A DNA stretch of 64,000 bases from Leeuwenhoekiella nanhaiensis. GTDB lineage: Bacteria > Bacteroidota > Bacteroidia > Flavobacteriales > Flavobacteriaceae. The stretch lies in assembly GCF_002744755.1 (NCBI RefSeq), contig NZ_KZ319289.1, positions 248,001 through 312,000 of the forward strand, given 5' to 3'. The position numbers and the translations under genes are program-made. Under the pieces are notes generated by a model. That model was not told where the DNA came from. It did not search any database and saw only the letters and a list, made by a program, of their open reading frames with translations. This document shows, in pieces, positions 7,851-16,169 of the stretch (position 1 is its first letter; the number at the start of each line of letters is the position of its first letter).

Positions 7851-8894
7851 ATGATAATTGAGAACAAGAAAATATGGCAACAAGCTTGCGGAGATACAGA
7901 CAGAAATTATTCAAGAATCTGTCTGAAATGGGACGTCATTCTTAATGGACCCGGTTATGCAGGAAAATATCCTGAGTGCAATGAAATCTTAAAAAACCAC
8001 GGTTGGAAATCTAAAAAAAGAACTGACTTATGGCGTTTTGCCGAACAAATGGAAAATGGAGATTTAGTTGTTCTTCGATTAGGAACAAATACTGTCCTTG
8101 GAGTTGGTCAAATAATTGGAGACTATGAATGGCTCGAATGTTTTGGAGATGTTGATGGTTGGGATTTACAACACGTCAGACGTGTGAATTGGCTATGGAA
8201 TGGAATTAACACTCCAAAGTACTTTAACACTTACGCTCTGAAACAAGGAGACACAACTCAAGAAATGACTTCTGATGTTGTCAAAGATTGGTTAAGAGAA
8301 CTCAATATTCCTGAAGAACAGTATGACAAGCAGCTAACAGAACTACCTAAAGAAGGACGCTCAATAGACCAAAATGAAATCGCTGAATATCTTTTTGAGC
8401 AAGGAACCTCAAGCAATTCAATTGAAAACTTAACCAAGGAGTTTGACGAACTCAGGAGAATTGCAAAATGGTATGTGGGAAAAGCAACTCCTTCTGAGTT
8501 CGAAACTGTTTCTTATTTGGTTGTTCCAATTTTAAGAGCGTTAGGGTGGACACCACAAAAAATGGCAATTGAATGGCATAAAGTAGATTTAGCTCTTTTT
8601 GACCAGCTTCCAAGAAAGGATGATAATCTATCTGTAGTAGTTGAAGCTAAGAAAAAAGGTAATTCTTGTTTATCTGCAAAAAGTCAGGCACAAGGTTATG
8701 CACAAGGAAAAGAAAACTGCAAAAGACTTATTGTAACTGACGGATTGAGATATGGAACGTATATCAAGTCAGAAAATGAATATAAACTCAAAGCATACTT
8801 CAATCTGACCGATTTACGAGAGAGCTATCCAATTTATGACTGTTTGGGAATTAAGGAGGCATTAAGAATTATGACACCTGAATGGAGACAATAA
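7851..8894 (+). CDS. EVE-like domain fused to a PD-(D/E)xK nuclease domain
   Basis: The N-terminal half (about residues 1-135) resembles an EVE/PUA-like reader of modified bases, with GDLVVLRLGTNTVLGVGQII followed by DYEW. The C-terminal half (about 200-347) resembles the N-terminal nuclease domain of type I restriction HsdR. Its core is visible as Asp246 in KVDLAL and Glu265-Ala-Lys267 in VVVEAKKK. It could therefore recognise modified or foreign DNA and cut it, as in type IV restriction. No methyltransferase or helicase accompanies it. It is the first gene of a tight four-gene operon (11, 17 and 12 bases between genes) with two TIR proteins and a caspase, so it may be part of that system or simply carried along with it. 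Confidence 0.72.
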   Translation: MIIENKKIWQQACGDTDRNYSRICLKWDVILNGPGYAGKYPECNEILKNHGWKSKKRTDLWRFAEQMENGDLVVLRLGTNTVLGVGQIIGDYEWLECFGDVDGWDLQHVRRVNWLWNGINTPKYFNTYALKQGDTTQEMTSDVVKDWLRELNIPEEQYDKQLTELPKEGRSIDQNEIAEYLFEQGTSSNSIENLTKEFDELRRIAKWYVGKATPSEFETVSYLVVPILRALGWTPQKMAIEWHKVDLALFDQLPRKDDNLSVVVEAKKKGNSCLSAKSQAQGYAQGKENCKRLIVTDGLRYGTYIKSENEYKLKAYFNLTDLRESYPIYDCLGIKEALRIMTPEWRQ

Positions 8895-8905
8895 AAAATT
8901 AACGA

Positions 8906-9331
8906 TTGGGAATATTTGATTGGATATTTGGAGAAGAACCTCAAAGGTCAAGGCGAATCTTTATAAGTTTCGCTATTGAAGACTCTATATATAGAGATTA
9001 CTTGATAAGTCAGGTTAAGAACAAAAAATCTCCTTTTGAATTTATGGACATGTCAGCTAAAAAACCTTGGAGACAATCTGAGTGGAAAAAGAAATGTCGC
9101 ACAAAAATTAAAAGAAGTGACGGAGTTATTGTTCTCTTGAGTAAAAATACTTGGCATGCAGGAGGGGCGAGATGGGAAATTAAATGTGCAAGGGAAGAGA
9201 AAAAACCAATAATTGGAATGCACATTAGAAAGAATGACAAAGGGGCAATACCTCCAGAATTAAAAGGTAGAAGAGTTGTGCTTTGGTCATGGACTAATTT
9301 GGAGAAATTCGTAAGTAGTATAAAAATCTAA
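8906..9331 (+). CDS. thsB: ThsB-like TIR protein 1 (MTH538-type TIR domain)
   Basis: A single TIR-like domain of the MTH538/ThsB type fills the 141 residues. RRIFISFAIED is the first strand and loop, FEFMDMSAKKP is typical of ThsB-like proteins, KRSDGVIVLLSKNT is the central strand, and ARWEIKCAREEKKP contains the presumed catalytic Glu91. In Thoeris systems such proteins sense phage and turn NAD+ into a cyclic ADP-ribose-type messenger. The start is the TTG at 8906, giving MGIFDWIFG; no earlier ATG exists and a later one would remove the first strand. It lies 11 bases after the nuclease gene and 17 before its paralogue. Confidence 0.8.
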   Translation: MGIFDWIFGEEPQRSRRIFISFAIEDSIYRDYLISQVKNKKSPFEFMDMSAKKPWRQSEWKKKCRTKIKRSDGVIVLLSKNTWHAGGARWEIKCAREEKKPIIGMHIRKNDKGAIPPELKGRRVVLWSWTNLEKFVSSIKI

Positions 9332-9348
9332 ACATTAAAATATCAGTT

Positions 9349-9720
9349 ATGACTAATAAAAAAGTACTTTTTATTGCTTTTGCAATTGAAGACGAAAGAC
9401 AAAGAGATTTTTTAAAAGGTCAATCTCTATCACCTAGAGCTCCTTATGAATTTGTCGATATGTCTGTAAAACAACCCTATGATTCTGAATGGAAAGAAAG
9501 AGTTCGTACCCGCATTCGAAGATCAGATGGTGTAATTATTTTGGTGAGTGAGAATTCATTGAATTCTAGCGGTCAAAAATGGGAAATTCAATGTGCCAAG
9601 GAAGAGAAAAAGAGAGTTTTGGGAATTTGGGCATACAGATATGATCGGACAAATATAGTTGGAGTAAATACTAAAGTATGGTCTGATAAGAATATTTCAG
9701 ATTTCATAGATAGCCTATAA
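9349..9720 (+). CDS. thsB: ThsB-like TIR protein 2 (tandem paralogue)
   Basis: The same MTH538-type TIR domain as its upstream neighbour, in a compact 123 residues: KVLFIAFAIED, then FVDMSVKQP, RRSDGVIILVSENS and QKWEIQCAKEEKKR with the presumed catalytic Glu79. The core motifs match the first copy closely, while the C-termini and the residues after YEF/FEF differ. Several ThsB copies sharing one effector are known in Thoeris and are thought to widen the range of phages sensed. It is followed after 12 bases by the caspase gene, in the same operon. The N-terminus lacks the IFDWIFG tail of copy 1. Confidence 0.8.
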   Translation: MTNKKVLFIAFAIEDERQRDFLKGQSLSPRAPYEFVDMSVKQPYDSEWKERVRTRIRRSDGVIILVSENSLNSSGQKWEIQCAKEEKKRVLGIWAYRYDRTNIVGVNTKVWSDKNISDFIDSL

Positions 9721-9732
9721 AGACTAAGTATT

Positions 9733-10707
9733 ATGAAAATAGCATTGATTGTAGGAATAGATTATTATCAGCATGGTTCTGAGTTACATGGCTGTGTAAA
9801 CGATGCTTATAATGTGAAATCCGTATTAGAAAGGAATAGTGGCGGAGATGTGAATTTCGATTGTAAATTGATAACAGCTTCAAGCTATAGCGATTCAATC
9901 TCAAGAGCAAGTTTAAAGGATGATATAGAACAACTTTTTACTACTGATTCTGAAATTGCATTATTCTATTTTGCAGGTCATGGCCACATTGAATCAACAG
10001 GTGGCTATTTATTAGCTTCCGACTCCAGTCGGGGAGATGAAGGTGTATCACTTGCTGAGATTTTAATTTTAGCAAACAAATCACCTGCGATAAATAAAGT
10101 GATTATTTTGGATAGCTGTCACTCGGGTATTGCCGGTTCTTCTCCAAGTGGTGACCAGTTAGCCAATCTATCTGAAGGACTTACAGTTTTAACCGCCTCT
10201 ACCAAAGACCAATATGCAACAGAAGCAAATGGTAGCGGAGTATTTACAACTTTACTTGTTGACGCCTTAAATGGAAGTGCGGCAAACTTGACGGGAGATA
10301 TTACTCCAGGAAGTATATACGCTCATATTGATCAATCCTTAGGTGCTTGGGAACAGAGACCAGTATTTAAGACTAATGTAAAAAAGTTCGTTTCACTTCG
10401 AAAAGTTGCACCTTCTATTCCTATTGAAGATTTAAGACGAATTGCTGAATTATTCCCGAAAGCAGGATTTGAATTCTCATTAGACCCAACATTCGAACCT
10501 GAAATAAAAGGTCGTGATGACGAAATGCCTGATCCAATTCCAGAGAACACAAGATTATTTTCGCTTTTGCAAAAATTCAATCGTTTAAACCTTGTTACTC
10601 CTATTGATGCTCCTCATATGTGGCACGCTGCAATGGAATCAAAGTCCTGTAAGCTAACAGTCTTAGGGGAACATTACAGAAAGCTTGTTGAAAAAGGAAG
10701 AATCTAA
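9733..10707 (+). CDS. caspase-like protease, probable type IV Thoeris effector
   Basis: Peptidase C14 (caspase/metacaspase) fold in the N-terminal 220 residues. The first strand is [11 protein letters not shown], the catalytic His83 lies in YFAGHGH, and the nucleophile Cys129 in [18 protein letters not shown] and [12 protein letters not shown] continue the fold. The C-terminal 100 residues form a separate module ending [20 protein letters not shown], which may bind the signal or gate activity. In the TIR-caspase system named type IV Thoeris, a TIR protein makes N7-cADPR, which activates the caspase to degrade cell proteins. Gene order and tight spacing here fit that model. It is the last gene of the operon and lies at the 3' edge of the island. 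Confidence 0.82.
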   Translation: MKIALIVGIDYYQHGSELHGCVNDAYNVKSVLERNSGGDVNFDCKLITASSYSDSISRASLKDDIEQLFTTDSEIALFYFAGHGHIESTGGYLLASDSSRGDEGVSLAEILILANKSPAINKVIILDSCHSGIAGSSPSGDQLANLSEGLTVLTASTKDQYATEANGSGVFTTLLVDALNGSAANLTGDITPGSIYAHIDQSLGAWEQRPVFKTNVKKFVSLRKVAPSIPIEDLRRIAELFPKAGFEFSLDPTFEPEIKGRDDEMPDPIPENTRLFSLLQKFNRLNLVTPIDAPHMWHAAMESKSCKLTVLGEHYRKLVEKGRI

Positions 10708-10719
10708 AAAGAAAAATGC

Positions 10720-10860
10720 ACTACAGCAGCACATATAGCTTAAATCGGGTAAACGGATGCTAGGCAATATTTCGCTTCGTAGCCAATTTTGGTTTCGGAG
10801 CGCAGGGCCCGAAAGTGATTCGAAATCGACACAAGCCATATGCAAACCGTTGAACTAAGC
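10720..10860. repeat. attC-like imperfect inverted repeat at the defence-island edge
   Basis: GCACATATAGCTT at 10729-10741 pairs imperfectly with AAGCCATATGC at 10833-10843. The outer flanks (CTACAGCA and CAAACCGTTGAACT) are only loosely complementary. The roughly 90-base interior holds further self-complementary GC-rich words (TTTCGCTTCG, GGTTTCGGAGCG). Nothing here is coding. The shape, a long imperfect palindrome directly behind an acquired gene, resembles integron attC sites, but no integrase is present in the window. Confidence 0.4.
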
Positions 10861-10913
10861 ACTCCCATTTAACCATTAACAATTAATTCTCAAACCCCTA
10901 TTCATCACATAAA

Positions 10914-10947
10914 AAAGCCCTTTCCAAACAGAAAGGGCTTTGTGTTT
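10914..10947. terminator. bidirectional terminator between caspase and msrA
   Basis: AAAGCCCTTTC and GAAAGGGCTTT form a perfect 11-bp stem around CAAACA. A runs lie on the left and T runs on the right, so it can end transcription from both converging genes. Confidence 0.85.
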
Positions 10948-10962
10948 TTTACAAACTATACC

Positions 10963-11667
10963 TTAGTGGCTGTTGGCTTTTAAAAGTTCAGGAAACTTCG
11001 CTTTAAAGCGGTTTAAACGGGGTATCGATACGTTTTGAATATAGGGATTATCGGGGTGCTGTACCTCGTAGTTTTGGTGGTAGGCTTCCGCTTCCCAAAA
11101 CACATCAAAAGGTTTAACCTCTGCGGCTACCGGCTCGCCCAGTTTTTCGGCCAACGCGGCTTTCTTTTGATCTATAATTTCCTTTTCGGCTTCATTCTGG
11201 TAAAAAATAATCGAGCGGTATTGCGAACCGCGATCGGGTCCCTGCCCGTTTACCTGCGTAGGATCTTGCGAACCAAAATACACATCTACCAGCTGGCTAA
11301 AACTCACTTTTGCGGGATCGTAAATCACCTTAACCGCTTCGGCGTGACCGGTGCGGCCGGTGTTGCTTTCTTCATAGGTAGGGTTTTTGGTATGGCCGCC
11401 GGCATATCCGGAAACGGCTTCACGTACGCCTTCCACGCTTTCGTAGATGGCTTCCACACACCAAAAACAGCCGCTGGCAAAGTATGCCGTGGCTTCTTCC
11501 TGAGTGGGCTCGTAAGTAAGGCTGTCTGCCTGTACAGCCTCAGGTGCCTGAGCTTCAAGCTGGGCTTTATCTTTTGCAGTACCGGGTTTATTGGCACACC
11601 CGTTAAACAGGAGGCTCAGGGCCAATGTTCCGGCAATTAAAGCTGCTATGATGATTCTATTTTTCAT
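10963..11667 (-). CDS. msrA: peptide-methionine (S)-S-oxide reductase MsrA, lipoprotein form
   Basis: Repairs methionine-S-sulfoxide in oxidised proteins using reduced thioredoxin. The catalytic motif GCFWC is at residues 66-70 (Cys67 nucleophile), followed by GYAGGHTKNPTYEE, GHAEAV and DPTQVNGQGPDRGSQYRS, all hallmarks of MsrA. The N-terminus is a lipoprotein signal with LFNGC (lipid cysteine Cys24), which places the enzyme in the cell envelope. I start at ATG 11667, since a longer frame from 11703 would place a hydrophilic segment before the signal peptide. It is a single gene converging on the defence operon. Confidence 0.93.
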   Translation of the reverse strand: MKNRIIIAALIAGTLALSLLFNGCANKPGTAKDKAQLEAQAPEAVQADSLTYEPTQEEATAYFASGCFWCVEAIYESVEGVREAVSGYAGGHTKNPTYEESNTGRTGHAEAVKVIYDPAKVSFSQLVDVYFGSQDPTQVNGQGPDRGSQYRSIIFYQNEAEKEIIDQKKAALAEKLGEPVAAEVKPFDVFWEAEAYHQNYEVQHPDNPYIQNVSIPRLNRFKAKFPELLKANSH

Positions 11668-12039
11668 AAAAATCGGGGCTTGGTAATCCATTTTGTAATG
11701 CACGTCTTTCGTTATACAAAGTTCGATTACTGGGACGCAAAATTAAGACCAAACTTTCATAAGATGCTGCTAAAATTCAGGCTATTTTCCCAAAAGTTTC
11801 ACAGCGGCAAACCCCTCCGTTTGTGCGCGATTGTATCGCGTTCCTTGTGGTTTTAATTTCCCATAGATATTTATAGTTTGAAGTATTTTCTTTTCTTTTT
11901 TAGCTCGTGTCATTTGTATTATACGGGAACTCGTGAACCTCGTGCCTCGGTTTGCATCGCCCAAAAAAGAAACTGACTTTAGGAGGCTCATCACCTTCGA
12001 ATCACGATCAATCAAAACTTTAATAATATCGGTTACGAA

Positions 12040-12716
12040 TAAGCTTTCCTTTCTTTTGCCTTGATGCAAAAGAAACAACCCGTCTAGTCAGCCGGGCAAG
12101 AAGATCAAGGCTGAGAAAGGTTTATCTAAATTTATCGTTCTCCTCATCCCCTAGCCCTTCTCCCGCCGGAGAAGGGAGCCTAATCCTAACTGTTTGAGAG
12201 ATTTCATATCTAAATTATTTCAACTCGCGGGATGAAATGACTTAGAGTTTTCCAATAACTGGCAAATAATCTAATGTTTTAGAGTTATTCTTCTTTAGAC
12301 CTCTTTTTCTTTTGTTTCTTTTCTTTGGACAGGCAAAGAAAAGAAAGGAATATTCTTGAGATGTTGAAAATTCGCAAATCGGCGTTAGGAGATTTACAAG
12401 ATCCCTTACCAATTGTGGACACTGATCTAAAAAGAATACTATTATTTCAATGAGTATTCTTGTCCCTTTTTTCCATCGATGAAAAAAGGAACCAACCCCG
12501 AAGCTTCGGGGCTAGGCTTATTTTTACATCCTTGAAAACTACGCAAACCCCTTATCGTGCGGATGGCAAACCGCTGCGCTAAGCCATCCTCTACTGCCCA
12601 TCGCTGCGGTGTTTGCTTGTTTTACTACAAATGTAAAAAGTAGGCCGTTTTAAAAATTGGAACTAGAAATAGTATTCTTTAGTCCTCTCTTTTCTGTATC
12701 GTAAGAATATCAAGGC
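12040..12716 (+). repeat. modular intergenic repeat, composite copy 2
   Basis: Pieces of the family are strung together. They include the opening palindrome TTCTTTTGCCTTGATGCAAA and AAGATCAAGGCTGAGAAAGG, then TAATCTAATGTTTTAGAGTT near 12270. Next come the boundary palindrome TTTCTTTGGACAGGCAAAGA near 12327, the pair TTTTTTCCATCGATGAAAAA, and the perfect palindrome CCCCGAAGCTTCGGGG near 12500. The order and some spacers differ from the other copies. Confidence 0.65.
12142..12178 (-). repeat. REP-like palindromic unit
   Basis: The same 37-base unit occurs in the opposite orientation at 19095-19131, with one base changed. It holds a hairpin of CCCTTCTCC with GGAGAAGGG joined to CCTCATCCCC. Confidence 0.75.
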
Positions 12717-13337
12717 TTATTTCAAGCTTTCTAAATACGTTCTAAAATCAGCGGTATCGTAATTAGCAATACCCATATGGCTCAGGGCGAGGCGGCCCCG
12801 GGCATCAATCACGATGGTAGTGGGCAGGCTGCCGGTGTTGTACATCGCGGGCAAATCATACGCCACGCGGTAAATGGGGAAGTCGTAGCCTTTTTTGGCT
12901 TTAAAGGCTTTGGCCTTTTCAAAATCGGTATCAAACGAAACCAGTACAAAGTTGACGCTGTCTTTTTTATCGGCGTAAAGCTCTGCGATTCCGGGCATTT
13001 CGGCAATGCAGGGCGGGCACCAGGTCGCCCAGAAGTTGATAAAATAAGGCTGCTGCGGCATAGCCTTGAGATTAATGAGTTCGCCCGCTTCATTAAAAAA
13101 CTGCACATCCAGATCAGCCATGTCGCCGGGAACCACTTTGGGCGTATTGGTGCCTTTGACCACGGTTTTGTTGGTGTTGTCGGGCACTTCGTTTAGGCTG
13201 GGATTAAAGATGCCGGTCATCAGCAGGCCGCGTTGTACGGTAGCGGTGATGGGGGTGAGCATACCGCTGAAATACAGCACCAGAATAGCGGCGATTATCA
13301 ACAGGTATTTAAGGCTCTTCTTTTGGTGTGCTTTCAT
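12717..13337 (-). CDS. membrane-anchored TlpA/ResA-type thioredoxin
   Basis: One membrane anchor (about residues 10-30) and a periplasmic thioredoxin fold. The active site Cys107-Pro-Pro-Cys110 in NFWATWCPPC is of the TlpA/ResA type, and the cis-proline motif SLPTT lies near residue 173. It probably reduces disulfides outside the membrane, for example in apocytochromes, but no cytochrome maturation gene adjoins it. It lies 6 bases downstream of the lipoprotein gene on the same strand, so the two form an operon. The 206-residue length is normal for the family. Confidence 0.85.
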   Translation of the reverse strand: MKAHQKKSLKYLLIIAAILVLYFSGMLTPITATVQRGLLMTGIFNPSLNEVPDNTNKTVVKGTNTPKVVPGDMADLDVQFFNEAGELINLKAMPQQPYFINFWATWCPPCIAEMPGIAELYADKKDSVNFVLVSFDTDFEKAKAFKAKKGYDFPIYRVAYDLPAMYNTGSLPTTIVIDARGRLALSHMGIANYDTADFRTYLESLK

Positions 13338-13343
13338 AGCAAA

Positions 13344-14111
13344 TTAGTTTTCCGGTTGCACTATGGATTTTTGGTAAAACGCGTCAGGTTTTGAAGCGGT
13401 ATTCAGGCTAACGTTTTCAAAATTCACCGTTCTCCGCGGATTCATAGGCTTTCCGTTTTCACTGGTGTACCAGGTGATGCTGCGCGGCAATATGACTTCG
13501 CCCACCCTTTGCCAGTCGTTGTAGGCAATATAGGTTATTTGGTCGCCTTTTTCTTCGGCACCAAAGGTAGCGGTATAGCCCAGCCAGCGCATTTGGTAGG
13601 TTTTGGTGTCGTAATATAGGTAATACTCGTCGTTTGCAGAAACCCCGGTCTGCGGCTCAAAACTGATTTGGAGTCCGGCATAAGTGGTGTCGTTTACCAC
13701 AAGGGCTTCGGTTTCCTCATAGATAATTCCGGGATCGGCGAGTACAAAAGGCATCGCGTAGAAATAGAACATCAGGTTGTGGTAAAATTCCGGATTGCCT
13801 GTATAGCTGTTTGCGGGATCGTGCAGCCACACGCTGTTCCCGTCAAAACCCAAAGAAACGCTGTCGCGGTCTACGCGGTCTTTCCGCGAATGCAAATCAA
13901 TCGTATGTATCTCTGAAACCGGCTCCCCGGGAATCGTAAACTCAAGGGTTTTATACGTATCCCAAGTGTCGAGTCCGCCGTGGGCGTTGAGGATGTTTTG
14001 AAGGTTTTGGGGAACCTTTGCTTCGGTCTGAGCTTGTACAGGTTCTTCTGTTTTGGTAGTGGGTTTACAGGCAGCAAAAGCGAGCAAAAGCAGGAATGTA
14101 TATTTCATCAT
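13344..14111 (-). CDS. outer-membrane-type lipoprotein (DUF6503-like)
   Basis: A lipoprotein signal with AFAAC near residue 15 precedes a 235-residue domain rich in beta strands. Sequence features such as ILNAHGGLDTW, YYLYYDTKTYQMRWLGY and ILPRSITWY recall the flavobacterial DUF6503 lipoproteins, which have a LolA-like look. The function is unknown; a carrier or scaffold role for lipids is only a guess from the fold. It is the first gene of a two-gene operon with the thioredoxin. ATG 14108 is an equally possible start. Confidence 0.7.
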   Translation of the reverse strand: MMKYTFLLLLAFAACKPTTKTEEPVQAQTEAKVPQNLQNILNAHGGLDTWDTYKTLEFTIPGEPVSEIHTIDLHSRKDRVDRDSVSLGFDGNSVWLHDPANSYTGNPEFYHNLMFYFYAMPFVLADPGIIYEETEALVVNDTTYAGLQISFEPQTGVSANDEYYLYYDTKTYQMRWLGYTATFGAEEKGDQITYIAYNDWQRVGEVILPRSITWYTSENGKPMNPRRTVNFENVSLNTASKPDAFYQKSIVQPEN

Positions 14112-14395
14112 AGGTTGGTGTCGTTATGGGGTTAATAGTCTGCTTTTTTGAAGATGCATTACAGGATTTGTGTTTTGTGTTTGTTGAATGAAGATTGTGT
14201 CAAAACACTTGTAACATCCATCTAAATCTCCCTTCAAAGGGAGACTTTTATGCTCCTTCCCTTTGAAGGGAAGGCCGGGATGGGATGTACGACAGGTTTG
14301 ATTTCTTTATTATTTAGGGTAAAACAACTTTACAATTTAATTAATAATCGACAACGAGCTAATGCAACGTTGAGATCTGCGAAGACCTTAAATGA

Positions 14396-14880
14396 AACTA
14401 TTACTTCAATGAGTATTTCTGTCCCTTTTTTCCATAGATGAAAAAAGGAACCGACCCCGAAGCTTCGGGGCTAGGCTGACAAAGCTTTATCTAAATTTAT
14501 CATTCGCTCGCTAAATTTTAGAAACTCGCTTGATTACCTCTCTAAAAATCAAAATACGTTTAGCTCAAACAGTCTAAAATTTTTAACGCTCCCTCATTTC
14601 AAATTTCACGATAAACCTTTGTAGGCCGATGCTGACGTCTTAATTGGCTTATGAGATTTATATTTAACCTGTTTAAAAAGTTATGAGGTATTCAAATCCG
14701 AAGGATTAAATGACTTACAATTTTCCAATAACTTGTAAATAATCTAATGTTTTAGAGTTATTCTTCTTTAGCCTTCTTTTTCTTCAGTATAGCAATAAGT
14801 TCCCGTTAAAAATTTTCGAAGCCTTGGAGAAAATTTAGGGGACTTATTGCGGTTTTGCCTCTGAGGGCAAAAATACCTAA
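14396..14880 (+). repeat. modular intergenic repeat, copy 3
   Basis: Near-identical at both ends to the copy at 15085-15575. Shared blocks are the TTTTTTCCAT hairpin, CCCCGAAGCTTCGGGG, GACAAAGCTTTATCTAAATT, AAATTTCACGATAAACCTTT, AGGCCGATGCTGACGTCTTA and AAATTTTCGAAGCCTTGGAG. The centre (14525-14600) differs completely between the two copies. Confidence 0.8.
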
Positions 14881-14969
14881 GAAATGTGCCTGAGAGTAAT
14901 AACAATGTAAAACCCAAATTATCATAGGCACATTATATCTGGCCAAAACCAATAGGCGAGACAGATAAA

Positions 14970-15640
14970 AAAGGCTCCTTTCTTTTGGTTCGTTTTCTTT
15001 GGAGAAGCAAACCGAGGTGCGAGGTTCACGGGGTCCAAAACTAATTATGGGCACTGATCTAAAAAGAATACTAGTTTTTCATTTCGTTTTCCTGTCCCTT
15101 TTTTCCATCGATGAAAAAAGGAACCAACCCCGAAGCTTCGGGGCTAGGCTGACAAAGCTTTATCTAAATTTATCATTCGCTCGCTAAATTTTAGAAACTC
15201 GCTTCTACTTTTAAGTAATGCAGGGCCAACGCGGCAAGCTGGCTCATTCGCTAGAATAGTCCACAGGACTATTCTTTAACGCTCTGCCCTAAATTTCACG
15301 ATAAACCTTTGTAGGCCGATGCTGACGTCTTAATTGGCTTATGAGATTAATATTTAATCTGTTTAAAAAGTTATGAGGTATTCAAATCCGAAGGGTTAAA
15401 TGACTTACAATTTTCCAATAACTGGCAAATAATCTAATGTTTTAGAGTTATTCTTCTTTAGCCTTCTTTTTCTTCAGTATAGCAAAAAGTTCCCGTTAAA
15501 AATTTTCGAAGCCTTGGAGAAAATTTAGGGGGCTTATTGCGGTTTTGCCCCTAAGGGCAAAAATACCTAAGAAAAAGTGTCTTTTCTTTTGTTTCTTTTC
15601 TTTGGACAGGCAAAGAAAAGAAAGGAACAAACTATAGGAA
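14970..15640 (+). repeat. modular intergenic repeat, copy 4
   Basis: It opens with the boundary palindrome around TTTCTTTGGAGAAGCAAACC and then repeats the constant blocks of the copy at 14396-14880 in the same order. It closes with TTTCTTTGGACAGGCAAAGA near 15600. Its variable centre (15205-15285) contains its own short hairpin, AATAGTCCACAGGACTATT. Confidence 0.8.
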
Positions 15641-15714
15641 CTCTAAACTCACAAACCGACTTTAGGAGGTCTGCGAATACTTAGCAAAAAACGCTTTCAA
15701 AAAAAACCGTAACC

Positions 15715-15726
15715 TGACAAAAGTCA
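15715..15726. promoter_or_regulatory. FNR-like operator before the 15793 gene
   Basis: TGAC-AAAA-GTCA is a perfect palindrome of the FNR/CRP type (TGA-N6-TCA core), 66 bases before the start codon. The same arrangement, TGAC-TTTT-GTCA, lies between ccoI and the regulator gene at 28065. Confidence 0.6.
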
Positions 15727-15792
15727 TAAAATACCCTGCAGCTTCCCGGTACTTTTACCTTGTAATTTAATCACTATTTAAATTTTTCAGGT

Positions 15793-16077
15793 ATGACCAC
15801 TTTTTCAAAACTTCAGGACGATTTTACCCATAACATCATCGGCTATTCCGCTATCGGGATCATTTTAAGCACCTGTCTGGGTTCTGCCGCGGTGATGACC
15901 ACCTTAATGCACGGGCACGATTTGGTACAGATGTTTTTTGTAATGCTCAGCGTGGTGGCTTGCAGTATGCATAACGCCTCTATCCTCACCGTACAAAAAC
16001 CGGAACTCATTTTTAAACTTTTGGTTTTTAGTACCGTGTTGAATGTACTTATAATCATGGGCGGACTCCTTATCTAG
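15793..16077 (+). CDS. small membrane protein, probable oxygen-response partner of hemN
   Basis: The 94-residue protein has three hydrophobic segments (about residues 16-36, 43-65 and 70-92) and little else. Histidines and a cysteine lie near the second segment (MHGHDLVQMF, ACSMHNAS). I do not recognise the family. Its promoter region carries an FNR-like palindrome, and hemN follows 92 bases later on the same strand with a second such site. It may therefore belong to the low-oxygen regulon with hemN and the cbb3 oxidase. A direct role is unknown. Confidence 0.7.
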   Translation: MTTFSKLQDDFTHNIIGYSAIGIILSTCLGSAAVMTTLMHGHDLVQMFFVMLSVVACSMHNASILTVQKPELIFKLLVFSTVLNVLIIMGGLLI

Positions 16078-16098
16078 TCGAAAGAAACCCTGCAGGAA

Positions 16099-16112
16099 TT
16101 GACCTTTTTCAA
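16099..16112. promoter_or_regulatory. FNR box before hemN
   Basis: TTGA-CCTTTT-TCAA matches the FNR half-sites TTGA and TCAA with the correct six-base spacing, 57 bases before the hemN start. The oxygen-independent oxidase is a classic FNR target. Confidence 0.65.
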
Positions 16113-16169
16113 GTCTAATCTTACTTCCGGAATCGCTGAGGGTTCCGGAAGTATTTACAGTTTTTAATT

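Larger units (their letters stand above)
11668..12716. other. gene-free stretch of repeats
   Basis: No credible gene was found. The stretch contains modular repeat pieces (12040-12716) and a palindromic REP-like unit (12142-12178). The first 350 bases are AT-rich without recognisable signals. Confidence 0.6.
14112..15792. other. long gene-free stretch with tandemly placed repeat copies
   Basis: No gene is supported here. Small frames fall inside repeat copies and have no sensible composition. The stretch holds a short hairpin (AAATCTCCCTTCAAAGGGAG, 14223-14242), two long copies of the modular repeat, and at its right end the FNR-like site and promoter region of the next gene. Confidence 0.65.

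Noticed and set aside
11782-12078. 98-residue open frame on the minus strand
   Set aside because: It runs through repeat DNA, has no domain or signal, and its start lies in the opening palindrome of a repeat copy.
14250-15187. Three small open frames between the DUF6503-like gene and the 15793 gene
   Set aside because: They fall in the repeat copies, read across variable modules, and have no counterpart in the other copies.
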